Shown: positions 35,479 through 44,920 of the stretch, one piece after another
Position numbering within the stretch: the first letter of the stretch is position 1
Layout: each line of letters begins with the position of its first letter
NCBI GenBank assembly: GCA_021776135.1
Contig: JAJFGL010000036.1
Location: 124,001 to 188,000, forward strand
Direction of reading: 5' to 3'
Source of the DNA: Kiloniellaceae bacterium
GTDB lineage: Bacteria > Pseudomonadota > Alphaproteobacteria > Kiloniellales > J153
DNA: 64,000 bases
Notes under the pieces: generated by a model
What the model saw: the letters and a program-made list of their open reading frames with translations, nothing else
Told to the model about the DNA's origin: nothing
The model's database searches: none
Position numbers and translations under genes: made by a program

Positions 35479-36627
35479 ATGATTCAGATTTACCAGCGAT
35501 TTTTCCTTGGCGCTCTTTTGCTTGCCGGCTTGTTTATAGCCGGCGTTACAAGCCCGGCGGAGGCCTTGGAAACCAAGGCGCGCGAAGCCCTCTTGATCGA
35601 TCTGGTCACCGGCACCGCCTTGCTGGAGAAGGACCCCGACACTCCCATGCCGCCGGCCTCCATGAGCAAGATCATGACGGTCTACATGGTCTTCGAAAGG
35701 TTGCGGGACGGGCGCCTGTCGCTCGACGACGAACTGCCGGTCAGCAAGAAAGCCTGGAAGATGGGCGGCTCGAAAATGTTCGTAAGGGTCAACACCAAGG
35801 TCCGGGTCGAAGATTTGTTGCGCGGGGTGATCGTGCAATCGGGGAACGATGCCTGCATCGTCCTGGCGGAAGGACTCGCCGGCACCGAGGAAGCTTTCGC
35901 CGAGGCCATGACCCTGCGCGCGAGAGAGATCGGCATGACCAACAGCAGCTTCGCCAACGCCACGGGGTGGCCCGACCCGAACCAATGGATGACGCCGCGC
36001 GATCTGGCGATCTTGGCGGCCCGGATCATCGAAGATTTTCCCGATTACTACAGCTATTTTTCCGAGACTCAGTTCACTTGGAGCGATATCCGGCAATCGA
36101 ACCGCAACCCCTTGCTATTCAAAAATGTCGGCGCCGACGGGCTCAAGACCGGGCACACGGAAGAAGCGGGCTACGGTCTGACCGCCTCGGCGATCCAAGG
36201 CGGCCGCCGGCTGGTCATGGTTCTGAACGGCATGTCGAGCCAACGCGAACGCGCCGAGGAAGCGGCCCGGATCATGGCTTGGGGTTTTCGCGAGTTTGAA
36301 AATTATCCGCTGGTCAAGGCGGGGGAAAGCATTGACGACGCGCCGGTTTGGCTTGGCGAAGTTTTAACCGTTCCCTTGGTGGCGCCCGACGGTTTGACGG
36401 TCACGCTCTCTCGCGCCGCGCGTAATAAAATGAAGGTGAAGGTCGTTTACGATTCGCCGGTCCCGGCGCCGATCCTGGCCGGGGACGTCATCGCCAAGCT
36501 GGTTGTGACAGCACCCGCTACCGCACCGATTGAGATTCCGCTGCAAGCCGGCGAATCGGTTGAGCGCCTGGGCATGTTCGGGCGCCTGGCCGCGGCGCTC
36601 AAGTTCCTGATTTTCGGGGCCTCATAA
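35479..36627 (+). CDS. D-alanyl-D-alanine carboxypeptidase (PBP5/6-type, S11)
   Basis: A 382-residue periplasmic, membrane-tethered penicillin-binding protein that trims pentapeptides. ATG 35479 gives a signal sequence (FLGALLLAGLFIAGVTSPAEA). Catalytic motifs are SMSKIM near residue 60 (SxxK), SGNDAC near 120 (SxN) and LKTGHTEEAGYG near 226 (KTG). The C-terminal PBP5 beta domain and an amphipathic ending (LGMFGRLAAALKFLIFG) follow. It overlaps the convergent MFS gene by six bases. Confidence 0.95.
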   Translation: MIQIYQRFFLGALLLAGLFIAGVTSPAEALETKAREALLIDLVTGTALLEKDPDTPMPPASMSKIMTVYMVFERLRDGRLSLDDELPVSKKAWKMGGSKMFVRVNTKVRVEDLLRGVIVQSGNDACIVLAEGLAGTEEAFAEAMTLRAREIGMTNSSFANATGWPDPNQWMTPRDLAILAARIIEDFPDYYSYFSETQFTWSDIRQSNRNPLLFKNVGADGLKTGHTEEAGYGLTASAIQGGRRLVMVLNGMSSQRERAEEAARIMAWGFREFENYPLVKAGESIDDAPVWLGEVLTVPLVAPDGLTVTLSRAARNKMKVKVVYDSPVPAPILAGDVIAKLVVTAPATAPIEIPLQAGESVERLGMFGRLAAALKFLIFGAS

Positions 36628-37788
36628 CGGCGCGCGCCGGGCCAATGCCCGCCAGGCCATGGCGGCCAAATATATCAGGAAACAGACAGCCATGATATAC
36701 GGCAAGCCATGGGGCCCAAAACCGGCCATGGACCAACCGCCGATGACCGAGCCGATCAAGGCGCCGATCCCCCACATGCTGGCGAAGGCGGCGTTGCCCG
36801 CGATCAGCTCTTCGCCTTCGAAACGATCGCCGAGCGCGGCCAAGCCGACCGTGTACATGCCATAGCCGCTGGCCCCGGCAATCAGCAGCACCGGCCACAT
36901 GGCCAAGCTGCCCATGACCTGCGGAAGAAGCATCAACAAAGCCGCCGTGACAAAGGCAAGCGCAGCCATGACGCCGCGTTTTGGATAAGTATCCGCCAGC
37001 CAGCCGATAGGGAACTGCAGGACCACATTGCCGACGATCAAGGCGGTCAAGGCATTGGTCGCCATGGCCACGTCCAAGCCTATGAGGATCCCATAGACCG
37101 GCAACAAGGACAGGGTTCCGGCATCGAAAATCGCGAACACGGCGATCGCTGCCAGCAACATGGGCGCTTTACCCACAAACGATAGCACGCCCGCGGTCCG
37201 GGCTTCGTGCGGCGCCGACTGCCGGTCGTCCTTGACCAGGCTAAGCGGAATAATGCCAAGCACGATCACTAGGGCGCCGAGGAGGAACGGCAGCCAGCCA
37301 TCGATGCCTATCCACGAGATCAACGCCGGCCCGGCGCCGAAACTGGCCGACATGATGCTGCCGTAAATCGCCACGATCCGGCCGCGCTTTTCATTGCCGG
37401 AGAACTTGACGATCCAGGTTTCGCTGAGCACGAACAAGGTCGCGACCGTCATGCCCTGCAACAGCCGTAAAATGAACCAAACGTCCAGGCGGTCGAAAAC
37501 CTTGAACCCAATGAACAGCAAACCCGTCAAGACCGCCGCCATGACCGCAAGGTTGCGCGAGCCGAATTTGCGGGCCGCGGCCGGAATGAGGGACGCCGAC
37601 AAGAGAATACCGATCGGCGACATGGCGGCATTGATGCCGATCAGCTCCGGCGAAACGCCCCGGGCTTCCAGAATCAGCGACAACAGAGGATAGGACATGC
37701 CGAAGGCGAAGCCGAATACGCTGATGGCCGCGAAGGCGGCGGCCAGATTGCGCCACTTGGCGGCGTCGATTGGCGGAGACGTGTTCAT
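36622..37788 (-). CDS. Major facilitator superfamily transporter
   Basis: A 388-residue protein with about twelve hydrophobic segments and the MFS pattern, including RLLQGMTVATLFVLSETWIV near residue 115, KRGRIVAIYGSIMSASFGAG (the loop between helices 4 and 5) and WLADTYPKRGVMAALAFVTA near 270. It resembles the YcaD-like exporters. No substrate can be assigned. It stands alone between dacA-type and tmk genes and is read against both. Confidence 0.88.
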   Translation of the reverse strand: MNTSPPIDAAKWRNLAAAFAAISVFGFAFGMSYPLLSLILEARGVSPELIGINAAMSPIGILLSASLIPAAARKFGSRNLAVMAAVLTGLLFIGFKVFDRLDVWFILRLLQGMTVATLFVLSETWIVKFSGNEKRGRIVAIYGSIMSASFGAGPALISWIGIDGWLPFLLGALVIVLGIIPLSLVKDDRQSAPHEARTAGVLSFVGKAPMLLAAIAVFAIFDAGTLSLLPVYGILIGLDVAMATNALTALIVGNVVLQFPIGWLADTYPKRGVMAALAFVTAALLMLLPQVMGSLAMWPVLLIAGASGYGMYTVGLAALGDRFEGEELIAGNAAFASMWGIGALIGSVIGGWSMAGFGPHGLPYIMAVCFLIYLAAMAWRALARRAPL

Positions 37789-37872
37789 GGAGCTTTCTGA
37801 CGCAGCAGGAACGGCGCGTCAATCCGCCTGGCGATTTGACGGCGGGGGCGCGGAAACGGCACAGTGCCACCC

Positions 37873-38508
37873 ATGACGCGTGGCAAGTTCATAACCCTTG
37901 AAGGCGGGGAGGGGGCGGGGAAATCGACCCAGATTTCCCTGCTGGCCGAAGCCTTGCGGGCCAGCGGACTTAAGGTCCACACCACCCGCGAACCGGGCGG
38001 CAGCCCGGGGGCCGAGGATATCCGCAAGCTGCTTGTGATCGGCGATGCCGGGCGTTGGGACGCCTTGAGCGAGGCGCTTCTGCACTTCGCCGCCCGCCGC
38101 GATCACGTCCAGAAAACCATCCTGCCCAAGCTTGAGGCGGGAACCTGGGTGCTGTCCGACCGTTTCCTGGATTCGACCATGGCCTACCAGGGCTACGCCC
38201 AGGGCCTGGGCCGCGATGCCATAGCGACCCTGGCCAAGCTGACCCTGGACGATTTTCTGCCCGATATGACCCTGATTCTGGATTTGGATGTAGAAACCGG
38301 CCTGGCGCGCGCAACCGCCCGCCAAGACGGCGAAGACCGCTATGAGCGCCTGGGCGCGGCCTTCCACAACAGCTTGCGGAACGCCTTCCGCGACATCGCG
38401 CAACGCGAACCGGAACGTTGCGCCGCCATCGATGCCAGCGGCGATATCAACGCGGTTCAAACCGTCCTGCGCGCCGCCGTGGCGGCGCGCTTCGGCCTGT
38501 CCTTATGA
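37873..38508 (+). CDS. tmk: Thymidylate kinase
   Basis: A 211-residue kinase that makes dTDP from dTMP. It begins MTRGKFITLEGGEGAGKSTQ with the P-loop, then TREPGGSPGAEDIR (the DR/E-P-GG nucleotide motif), LSDRFLDSTMAYQGYAQGL with the DRY-like DRF, and the lid region ATARQDGEDRYERLG. ATG 37873 fits the family; GTG 37864 would add three residues. The end overlaps holB by four bases (ATGA at 38505), the usual tmk-holB coupling. Confidence 0.96.
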   Translation: MTRGKFITLEGGEGAGKSTQISLLAEALRASGLKVHTTREPGGSPGAEDIRKLLVIGDAGRWDALSEALLHFAARRDHVQKTILPKLEAGTWVLSDRFLDSTMAYQGYAQGLGRDAIATLAKLTLDDFLPDMTLILDLDVETGLARATARQDGEDRYERLGAAFHNSLRNAFRDIAQREPERCAAIDASGDINAVQTVLRAAVAARFGLSL

Positions 38509-39623
38509 GCGAACCCGAAAACAGCCAGGACGGCCCGCCCGAACCGCGCGCCAATCCTGAATTGCTCGACCGCGAGGCGGCGGAGCGGACCCTGCTGCGG
38601 GCCTTTCGCTCGGGGCGCTTGCCCCATGCCTGGCTCCTGAGCGGCCCACGCGGCATCGGCAAGGCGACTCTGGCCTATCGCTTCGCGCGCTTCATTCTGG
38701 CGGAACCGGCGGCCGGGCAGGGGCCCGATTTGTTCGGCGCTGCTTCGGCGCCCCGCAGCGATCTATTTCTGGACCCGTCCAAGGCGATCTTCCAAAGAGT
38801 CGCCGCCGGCGGCCACCCGGACCTGCGCAGCCTTGAGATCGGCGCCGACCCCAAAACCGGGCGTCCCAGGCGGGAAATCGTTATCGACGATGTCCGCAAG
38901 ATCGGTCAATTCATGCGCATGACCCCGGCCGAGGGCGGGTGGCGGATCGTGATCGTCGATGCGATCGATAACTTGAACCGCAACGCCGCCAATGCCCTGC
39001 TCAAGGTCTTGGAAGAACCGCCGGAACGGGCCTTGCTGATCCTGGTCAGCCATGCGCCCGGAAGCTTACTGTCGACCATTCATTCCCGCTGTTGCCATCT
39101 GCCCCTGGCGCCTCTGGGCGACGCCACGCTGGCACACCTCATGGCGCGTTTCGCACCGGAGCTTCCGGCCGGGGACCGGGCCGCCCTGGTGGCCATGGGC
39201 GAGGGCAGTATCGGCCGCGCCCTGGACCTCGCCGCCGCCGGCGGCTTGGAGCTCTACCGCGAACTCCTGTCTGTCCTAGCGGACCTGCCCCGGCTTGAGT
39301 CGGGCAAGCTTCATGCCCTGGGCGACCGCCTGGCCAAGGGCGGTGACGAGACCGCGTTCCGCACCGGCATGGAGTTGCTGATCTGGTGGCTGGCGCGCAG
39401 CATCCGGGGCGCGGCAGAAGCCAAACCGCCACCGGAGATCCTGGCCGGGGAGGCGGCGCCCTCCGCGCTTCTGGCGGCGGGGCCCGGACTTGCACGATGC
39501 CTGCCGCTATGGGACAAAATCACGCGGCTCTACGCTCAGGCGGACGCGGTCAAGCTGGACCGCAAGCAGGTTGTCGTCACCGCGCTTCTGGAACTCGAGG
39601 CAGCCACGGCCCCGCGGTCGTGA
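38505..39623 (+). CDS. holB: DNA polymerase III subunit delta'
   Basis: A 372-residue clamp-loader subunit. It has the modified P-loop WLLSGPRGIGKATLAYRFAR near residue 43, EIVIDDVRKIGQFMRMTPAE near 123, IVIVDAIDNLNRNAANALLK near 147 and LEEPPERALLILVSHAPGSL near 168. No cysteine cluster is found after the P-loop, so the zinc module of the E. coli protein is missing, as I expect in alphaproteobacteria. It lies between tmk and metG in the usual order. Confidence 0.95.
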   Translation: MSEPENSQDGPPEPRANPELLDREAAERTLLRAFRSGRLPHAWLLSGPRGIGKATLAYRFARFILAEPAAGQGPDLFGAASAPRSDLFLDPSKAIFQRVAAGGHPDLRSLEIGADPKTGRPRREIVIDDVRKIGQFMRMTPAEGGWRIVIVDAIDNLNRNAANALLKVLEEPPERALLILVSHAPGSLLSTIHSRCCHLPLAPLGDATLAHLMARFAPELPAGDRAALVAMGEGSIGRALDLAAAGGLELYRELLSVLADLPRLESGKLHALGDRLAKGGDETAFRTGMELLIWWLARSIRGAAEAKPPPEILAGEAAPSALLAAGPGLARCLPLWDKITRLYAQADAVKLDRKQVVVTALLELEAATAPRS

Positions 39624-39659
39624 CCCTTCCTTGACATAAGGCATATACGAGGCTCCCTC

Positions 39660-41216
39660 ATGGCGGATAAGGCTTCCGCGTACTACGTCACGACGCCGAT
39701 CTATTACGTCAACGACGTGCCGCACATTGGCCATGCCTACACGACCCTGGCCTGCGATGCCCTGGCGCGCTACATGCGTTTGGCGGGGCGCGACGTGAAG
39801 TTCCTGACCGGCACCGACGAGCATGGCCAGAAGGTCGAAGCATCGGCCCAGGCAGCGGGAGTGGACCCGCAAAGCTTCACCGACCGGGTATCGCGGAATT
39901 TCCGCGAGCTTTCGGCCGCGTTAAATTTTTCCAACGACGACTTCATCCGCACGACCGAGGCGCGCCACACCCGCAGCTGCCAGGCGCTCTGGGAAAAACT
40001 CTTGGCGAACGGCGAGATTTACCTGGGCAGCTACGCCGGCTGGTACGCGATCCGCGACGAGGCCTTCTATACCGAAAGCGAGCTCAAGACCAGCCCCGAC
40101 GGCACCAAGGAAGCGCCCAGCGGCGCCGCGGTCGAGTGGCTCGAGGAACCCTCGTACTTTTTCCGGCTCTCGGCCTGGCAGGACAAGCTGCTCGACTTCT
40201 ATGCCGCGAACCCCGGCTTCATCCTGCCCGAAACCCGGCGCAACGAAGTTATCAGTTTCGTCAAGGGCGGCCTCAAAGACCTGTCCATCAGCCGCACCAC
40301 CTTCACCTGGGGAATTCCGGTTCCCAACGACCCGGACCACATCATGTATGTATGGTTGGACGCCCTGACCAACTACATAACGGCGCTCGGCTATCCGGAC
40401 ATGCAAAGCGACGAGTTCCAGACCTACTGGCCGGCGGATGTGCAAATGGTCGGCAAGGACATCGTGCGCTTTCACGCGGTCTATTGGCCGGCCTTCCTCA
40501 TGGGCGCCGGAATAGCGCCGCCAAAGCGCGTCTATGCCCACGGATGGTGGACCAACGAGGGCCAGAAGATTTCCAAGTCCACGGGCAACGTCATCGACCC
40601 CCACGATCTGGTCGCGCGCTACGGTCTCGACCAAGTCCGGTATTTCCTGTTGCGCGAGGTGCCCTTCGGCAACGACGGCGATTTCTCGCACCGGGCCATG
40701 GTCGGACGCGTGAACAACGACCTGGCCAACGATTTCGGCAATCTGGCGCAGCGCAGCCTGTCCATGATCGCCAAGAACTGCGCCGGGCTGGTGCCGGAAC
40801 CGGGCGGCTTCACGGCCGCCGACGAGGCGCTTCTCGGCGCCGCGCGGGATTTGCGCGCCCGCCTGGACGCCGACTACGGCATCCAGGTCTTCAACCGGGC
40901 GCTGGAGGCGACCTGGGCGGTGATCGCGGACGCCAACCGCTATATCGACGAGCAGGCGCCCTGGGCCCTGCGCAAGAACGACCCGCCGCGCATGGGCACG
41001 GTCCTTTATACGGTCGCGGAAACCCTGCGCCACCTGGCGATTCTATCGCAGCCGATCATGCCCGGCGCCATGAGCGTCATGCTGGACCAACTGGGCGTGG
41101 CGGCGGGCAAACGCGATTTCGCCGCCCTGGCGGAGGCCCTGAGGCCGGGCACGAGGCTGCCTAAACCCCAAGGCATCTTCCCGCGCTATGCCGAGGAAGA
41201 GGGCGGGGACGCCTAG
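39660..41216 (+). CDS. metG: Methionyl-tRNA synthetase
   Basis: A 518-residue class I synthetase. The HIGH motif is PHIGHAYTTLACDALARYM near residue 20 and the KMSKS motif appears as GQKISKSTGNVIDP near 300. It is the short form: no zinc-knuckle cysteines in the connective peptide and no C-terminal tRNA-binding domain. Its TAG stop (41214-41216) is created by an inserted palindromic element; without it the stop would be TAA. Downstream tatD originally began about 12 bases after this stop. Confidence 0.97.
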   Translation: MADKASAYYVTTPIYYVNDVPHIGHAYTTLACDALARYMRLAGRDVKFLTGTDEHGQKVEASAQAAGVDPQSFTDRVSRNFRELSAALNFSNDDFIRTTEARHTRSCQALWEKLLANGEIYLGSYAGWYAIRDEAFYTESELKTSPDGTKEAPSGAAVEWLEEPSYFFRLSAWQDKLLDFYAANPGFILPETRRNEVISFVKGGLKDLSISRTTFTWGIPVPNDPDHIMYVWLDALTNYITALGYPDMQSDEFQTYWPADVQMVGKDIVRFHAVYWPAFLMGAGIAPPKRVYAHGWWTNEGQKISKSTGNVIDPHDLVARYGLDQVRYFLLREVPFGNDGDFSHRAMVGRVNNDLANDFGNLAQRSLSMIAKNCAGLVPEPGGFTAADEALLGAARDLRARLDADYGIQVFNRALEATWAVIADANRYIDEQAPWALRKNDPPRMGTVLYTVAETLRHLAILSQPIMPGAMSVMLDQLGVAAGKRDFAALAEALRPGTRLPKPQGIFPRYAEEEGGDA

Positions 41217-41480
41217 GGCCTGTTGACACTTAGGATGCCGTCGCGGTTGGGCCAAAATGACGCGAGGTTAGGAGCGAGGACGCAGGACATGCTGAGCATA
41301 TTCAAGAACGAGCGACGCGGCCTCGCGACATTTTGGCCCAATCCCTCTGGGACGGGTCGGATTATCCCACCCGCCGCGTCGCGAACGGCTTGTGGGGGGC
41401 CTGCCACACGGCGCCGTCCGCTCCTAACGGGTGGGATAATCCGATCCCGCCTCGGCGGCATCCTAAGTGTCAACAGGCCC
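41216..41480. mobile_element. 265-bp palindromic MITE-like element in the metG stop codon
   Basis: The element has perfect 25-bp terminal inverted repeats (41216-41240 and 41456-41480, starting GGGCCTGTTGACACTTAGG) flanked by TA on both sides. Inside are two more inverted pairs: GGTTGGGCCAAAATG at 41245-41259 with 41329-41343, and TCGGATTATCCCACCCG at 41357-41373 with 41428-41444. There is no transposase. The TA duplication fits an IS630/Tc1-type or related mobiliser. Deleting it restores a TAA stop for metG and a 12-base gap to tatD. Confidence 0.85.
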
Positions 41481-41489
41481 TAACCCGCC

Positions 41490-42278
41490 ATGCTGATCGA
41501 TTCCCACTGTCATCTGGATTACCTGGCCCGCGACGGCGACCTGGACGCGGTCATCGCCCGCGCCCGCGACGCCGGTGTCGGCGCCATGATCACCATCTGC
41601 ACTAAGCTGTCCGAGTTCGAGGCCGTGCGCGCCATCGCGGCGGGTCACGATGACATCTGGTGCTCCCTGGGGGTTCACCCGCATGAAGCGGCGGAGGAGG
41701 GGCAAAGCACCGCCGATCGCCTGATCGAACTCTCCCTTGCCGCCGAGGTCGTTGGCATCGGTGAGACCGGCCTCGACTATTTCTACGAACACTCTCCGCG
41801 ACAGGCGCAGCAGGACAGCTTCCGCGCCCACATCGCGGCGGCGCGCGAGACCGGCCTGCCGCTTATCGTTCACTCCCGCGACGCCGATGAGGATACCATT
41901 GCGATCCTGCGGGACGAATACGCCAAGGGTCCATTCGGCGGCGTCATTCATTGCTTCACCGCCGGCCGCGAACTGGCCCAGGCGGCGCTCGAAATCGGGT
42001 TTTACATCTCCGCCGCTGGCATCGTGACCTTCAAGAACGCCGATGACTTGCGCGCCGCGCTACGCGAGGTGCCGCTGGACCGCTTGCTGGTCGAAACCGA
42101 CTCGCCCTACCTGGCACCGGTGCCCATGCGCGGCAAGCGTAATGAGCCGGCCTTCGTCGCCCATACCGCCGCCGCCCTAGCCAAGCTGAAAGAGGTTTCC
42201 GTCGCCGAGACAATAAAAGCCACCGGCGATAACGCCTTGCGCCTCTTCGCCAAGATCCAGCGGCCGGGCGGCGTATGA
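41490..42278 (+). CDS. TatD-family metal-dependent hydrolase
   Basis: A 262-residue TIM-barrel nuclease-like enzyme. It starts MLIDSHCHLDYLARDGDLDA with the HxH metal motif, and has SLGVHPHEAAEE near residue 64, VGIGETGLDYFYEHSPRQAQ near 88, VHSRDADEDTI near 128, HCFTAGRELAQ near 152 and the final metal aspartate in LLVETDSPYLAPVPMRGKRN near 202. Family members act as Mg-dependent 3'-5' DNases or deformylases. It overlaps the MBL gene by four bases and was close to metG before the element inserted. Confidence 0.95.
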   Translation: MLIDSHCHLDYLARDGDLDAVIARARDAGVGAMITICTKLSEFEAVRAIAAGHDDIWCSLGVHPHEAAEEGQSTADRLIELSLAAEVVGIGETGLDYFYEHSPRQAQQDSFRAHIAAARETGLPLIVHSRDADEDTIAILRDEYAKGPFGGVIHCFTAGRELAQAALEIGFYISAAGIVTFKNADDLRAALREVPLDRLLVETDSPYLAPVPMRGKRNEPAFVAHTAAALAKLKEVSVAETIKATGDNALRLFAKIQRPGGV

Positions 42279-43057
42279 AGGTTACCCTGCTAGGCTGCGG
42301 CGGGTCGGGCGGCGTGCCGGTGGCCGACGGTACGCCGGGCGGCTCTTGGGGTAACTGCGACCCGGCCAATACCAAGAACCGGCGCCGACGGGTGTCGATC
42401 CTGGTGGAGCAGGGGGGCACCACGGCCCTGGTCGATACCTCGCCTGACTTGCGGCTTCAGCTTATCGACGCCGGGGTGCGCGATCTTGACGCCGTGATCT
42501 ATACCCACGCCCATGCCGATCATGTCCACGGCATCGACGAACTGCGAGCCATGGCCAGAACCCACGGCGGACCCATCGACGCCTTCATGGACTCGCGCAC
42601 CCATCGCGATCTTACCGGGCGCTTCCCCTATATCTTTACCTCGACCCACGATACCGAGAGCCTGTATCCGGCGCTCATGCGCGACCATGAGATCGAGAGT
42701 GCATTTTCTACCGGCGCGATCGATGTCGTGCCGTTTTTCCAAGAACACGGGACCGGGGGCTCCCTGGGCCTGCGTTTTGGGCCCGTGGCTTACTCGACCG
42801 ACGTCAAGCGCCTGGACGCCGCCGCCTTCGCGGCCCTTGACGGCATCGAGGTATGGATCGTCGATTGCCTGCGCGAAGACCCGCATCCGACCCACGCGCA
42901 CCTGGCCCTGACCCTGGAGTGGATCGCCCAGGTTAAACCCAAACGCGCGATCCTGACCCACCTGAACCATCAAGCCGACTACGAAACCATCCTCGCCAAG
43001 TGCCCGCCAGGCGTCGAACCCGGCTACGATGGCATGACGATCGAGATGGATATCTGA
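42275..43057 (+). CDS. MBL-fold hydrolase (PhnP-like)
   Basis: A 260-residue metallo-beta-lactamase-fold phosphodiesterase-like enzyme. It starts MKVTLLGCGGSGGVPVADGT, typical of the PhnP/RNase Z side of the fold, with the metal motif THAHADHVHGIDELR near residue 73, YSTDVKRLD near 172, and CLREDPHPTHAHL near 200. Final metal histidine is in LTHLNHQADYE near 230. Function may be cleavage of a cyclic phosphate; the metG-tatD-MBL order is common in alphaproteobacteria. AT-rich acquired sequence begins right after its stop. Confidence 0.92.
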   Translation: MKVTLLGCGGSGGVPVADGTPGGSWGNCDPANTKNRRRRVSILVEQGGTTALVDTSPDLRLQLIDAGVRDLDAVIYTHAHADHVHGIDELRAMARTHGGPIDAFMDSRTHRDLTGRFPYIFTSTHDTESLYPALMRDHEIESAFSTGAIDVVPFFQEHGTGGSLGLRFGPVAYSTDVKRLDAAAFAALDGIEVWIVDCLREDPHPTHAHLALTLEWIAQVKPKRAILTHLNHQADYETILAKCPPGVEPGYDGMTIEMDI

Positions 43058-43252
43058 ACTAATAGGGCTTTGTATTGAGTGTGAGGTTACTGTCTTTATT
43101 TCTTTAACCGTCACGGTTTTATCGATCGGATATCTGTGCAGAAATTCGCGATAGAAAAGAGCCAAATTCAGAACGGCCCCTGCATTAAAATGAAGAGAAA
43201 AATGGGCTTAGTTCACTCTTTTTCTTTGTGGAGGATGCCTTCAAAGTTTGTA

Positions 43253-44920
43253 TTAGGGTCCAATAATGTCGCCTTTTCGCCGAACTCTCATATTTCCGAG
43301 AGCACTCCAAAGCATTGGAGCCACAGAAAGCCGTACTCCTTTCTCTAGGTCTTCAGGGTGTAATTCATACGAGCTATGAAAAGAGAAGTGTACGGGCTCA
43401 CTTTTATTGGGCTTAACCCCAACAGCGCCTATTTTGTAAAAGATTGTTACGAGGTTCGATCGAACTTTTTCGAAAGAACAACGATCGTACATAAAATTAT
43501 TTGCAATCTGCGGCATATTATCTGGGGCTTCTGGTCTATCGCATAAAGATAAAATCGTCCTTTCAAAAATTTCCTCAGATAAATCCCAATAATCTATGCG
43601 TGTTGGCATACGGCGAAGAACTTCGAGACATAATTCAAGATTAGGGTACTCATCTTTCCATTCTGTGCACAATGCACGAAGTCGTTTTTTAGAATATATG
43701 ATCTCCGCTTTATCGATATCCTCGGCTGTTATAGTATTTTTCCCTACAACCTGGATGAAAATGGTATTTATAAAGGCAATAATATCTCTCGGGCGCATTT
43801 GTGTTCTTTGGATCAGATAGTCAAATGTCTTTCCTTGTTGCCTGTATCTTGAAGGAAATATATCATTAAATTGAACATTCTCCTTCGTGTATTGCCGTCT
43901 GAAAAGTTCACCGATGCGTCTATTCACTAATAAATAAAGGTTGTCCCTATTCCAGGTGATCGGAATATGGAAATCTTCATACTTCTCTTCCTGAAATCCA
44001 CCCGATTTTGTGTATTTATATACACGCTCAATTAAATCTTGCCGTAGTGCGATTACTAATTTGACGGTTCTTATTTTCCTAAACGCTTTGATAGCTTCTA
44101 TTAGGGAACGTATTAACCGATACCTTAGGGCATCATCGACCCAGTTTTCGTCAAGTTTATCAATAACTATGTAATATTTATTCTGCTTGTTTGTAAAAAT
44201 ATCATCCGCGATCACGTTCATTAGGACGCTTAGCTTCTTGATTTGAACCTCGTTCACAACTTTTGTGGCATCTGTTACCAGCTCGAATTTTTTTTCACCA
44301 TGAATTTTCGCAGATCCTTGAGCGTTTAATGGAACCCCTAGATTGGTTAAATCGACACCTGCCTGGAGATCATTTTCGAAGCCTGTTACGATTTCTTTGA
44401 TGCGCTCCTGAGTTTGTTCCCAGAAATGCGTTCCCCATTCTTCGAGGTACTCGAGTGATAGTTTTTTACCTTCGTTTTTAACAACTATGCCCTTGATTGA
44501 TTCTATAGCTTTCTGGAAATCATTTACGTCCCGAATGTTATAATGATAATTTAGGAGCTCAACGCACAGGACGTGTCGCCAAAGGAGTTGAAAAAATAAA
44601 TCTAGATCTACTCCTATGCCATGAAAAAAAGAAAGTATGTTGGAGTTAGAAATGAAATTCAGTGCTAAATCTTCAGGGTCTATTCGAATAACATGATCTT
44701 GTGTTGAAATTATCTTCAAAATTGCTGCTGTCTTACCACATCCTGTTCGCCCTACTAAGATGCTGCCTGGATCTTCGGTTGCTAGAGCCTGTTCGACATG
44801 GCCAATGTCGATGTAACATTGATCTAGAAATTCAATATCATCTTCCGCGTCAGCGAAACCAATCCGAACGCCTGTACGAAAGGCAATCTTATTTACTGGG
44901 AATTTTGATATTTTCGCCAT
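43253..44920 (-). CDS. Sll1717-type P-loop ATPase, probably acquired
   Basis: A 555-residue protein with a Walker A motif GSILVGRTGCGKTAAILKII near residue 53 and a Walker B-like KYYIVIDKLDENWVDDALRY near 250. The layout and the DKLDENW sequence match what I know as the P-loop ATPase Sll1717 family, distant relatives of STAND/KAP NTPases. The second half is helical with RTQMRPRDIIAFINTIF near 375, like a lid and winged-helix region. Coding sequence is clearly AT-richer than the neighbours, so transfer is likely. It stands alone; the 195 bases before the MBL stop show no other gene I can support. A defence role is possible but unproven. Confidence 0.75.
   Translation of the reverse strand: MAKISKFPVNKIAFRTGVRIGFADAEDDIEFLDQCYIDIGHVEQALATEDPGSILVGRTGCGKTAAILKIISTQDHVIRIDPEDLALNFISNSNILSFFHGIGVDLDLFFQLLWRHVLCVELLNYHYNIRDVNDFQKAIESIKGIVVKNEGKKLSLEYLEEWGTHFWEQTQERIKEIVTGFENDLQAGVDLTNLGVPLNAQGSAKIHGEKKFELVTDATKVVNEVQIKKLSVLMNVIADDIFTNKQNKYYIVIDKLDENWVDDALRYRLIRSLIEAIKAFRKIRTVKLVIALRQDLIERVYKYTKSGGFQEEKYEDFHIPITWNRDNLYLLVNRRIGELFRRQYTKENVQFNDIFPSRYRQQGKTFDYLIQRTQMRPRDIIAFINTIFIQVVGKNTITAEDIDKAEIIYSKKRLRALCTEWKDEYPNLELCLEVLRRMPTRIDYWDLSEEIFERTILSLCDRPEAPDNMPQIANNFMYDRCSFEKVRSNLVTIFYKIGAVGVKPNKSEPVHFSFHSSYELHPEDLEKGVRLSVAPMLWSALGNMRVRRKGDIIGP

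Noticed and set aside
39624..39659. Possible S-box or other riboswitch before metG
   Set aside because: Only 36 bases separate holB and metG, too short for a riboswitch, and no structure was seen.
39921..41033. 370-codon minus-strand frame opposite metG
   Set aside because: Antisense to metG, no motifs.
41213..41483. Two near-identical small frames on both strands between metG and tatD
   Set aside because: They share start and end sequences only because the region is a palindromic element.
43058..43252. Small frames in the AT-rich gap after the MBL gene (for example 43136-43348 plus strand)
   Set aside because: No ribosome site, no family likeness, and overlap with the end of the ATPase gene; a minus-strand reading FLHRYPIDKTVTVKEI may be a relic but is too short to name.
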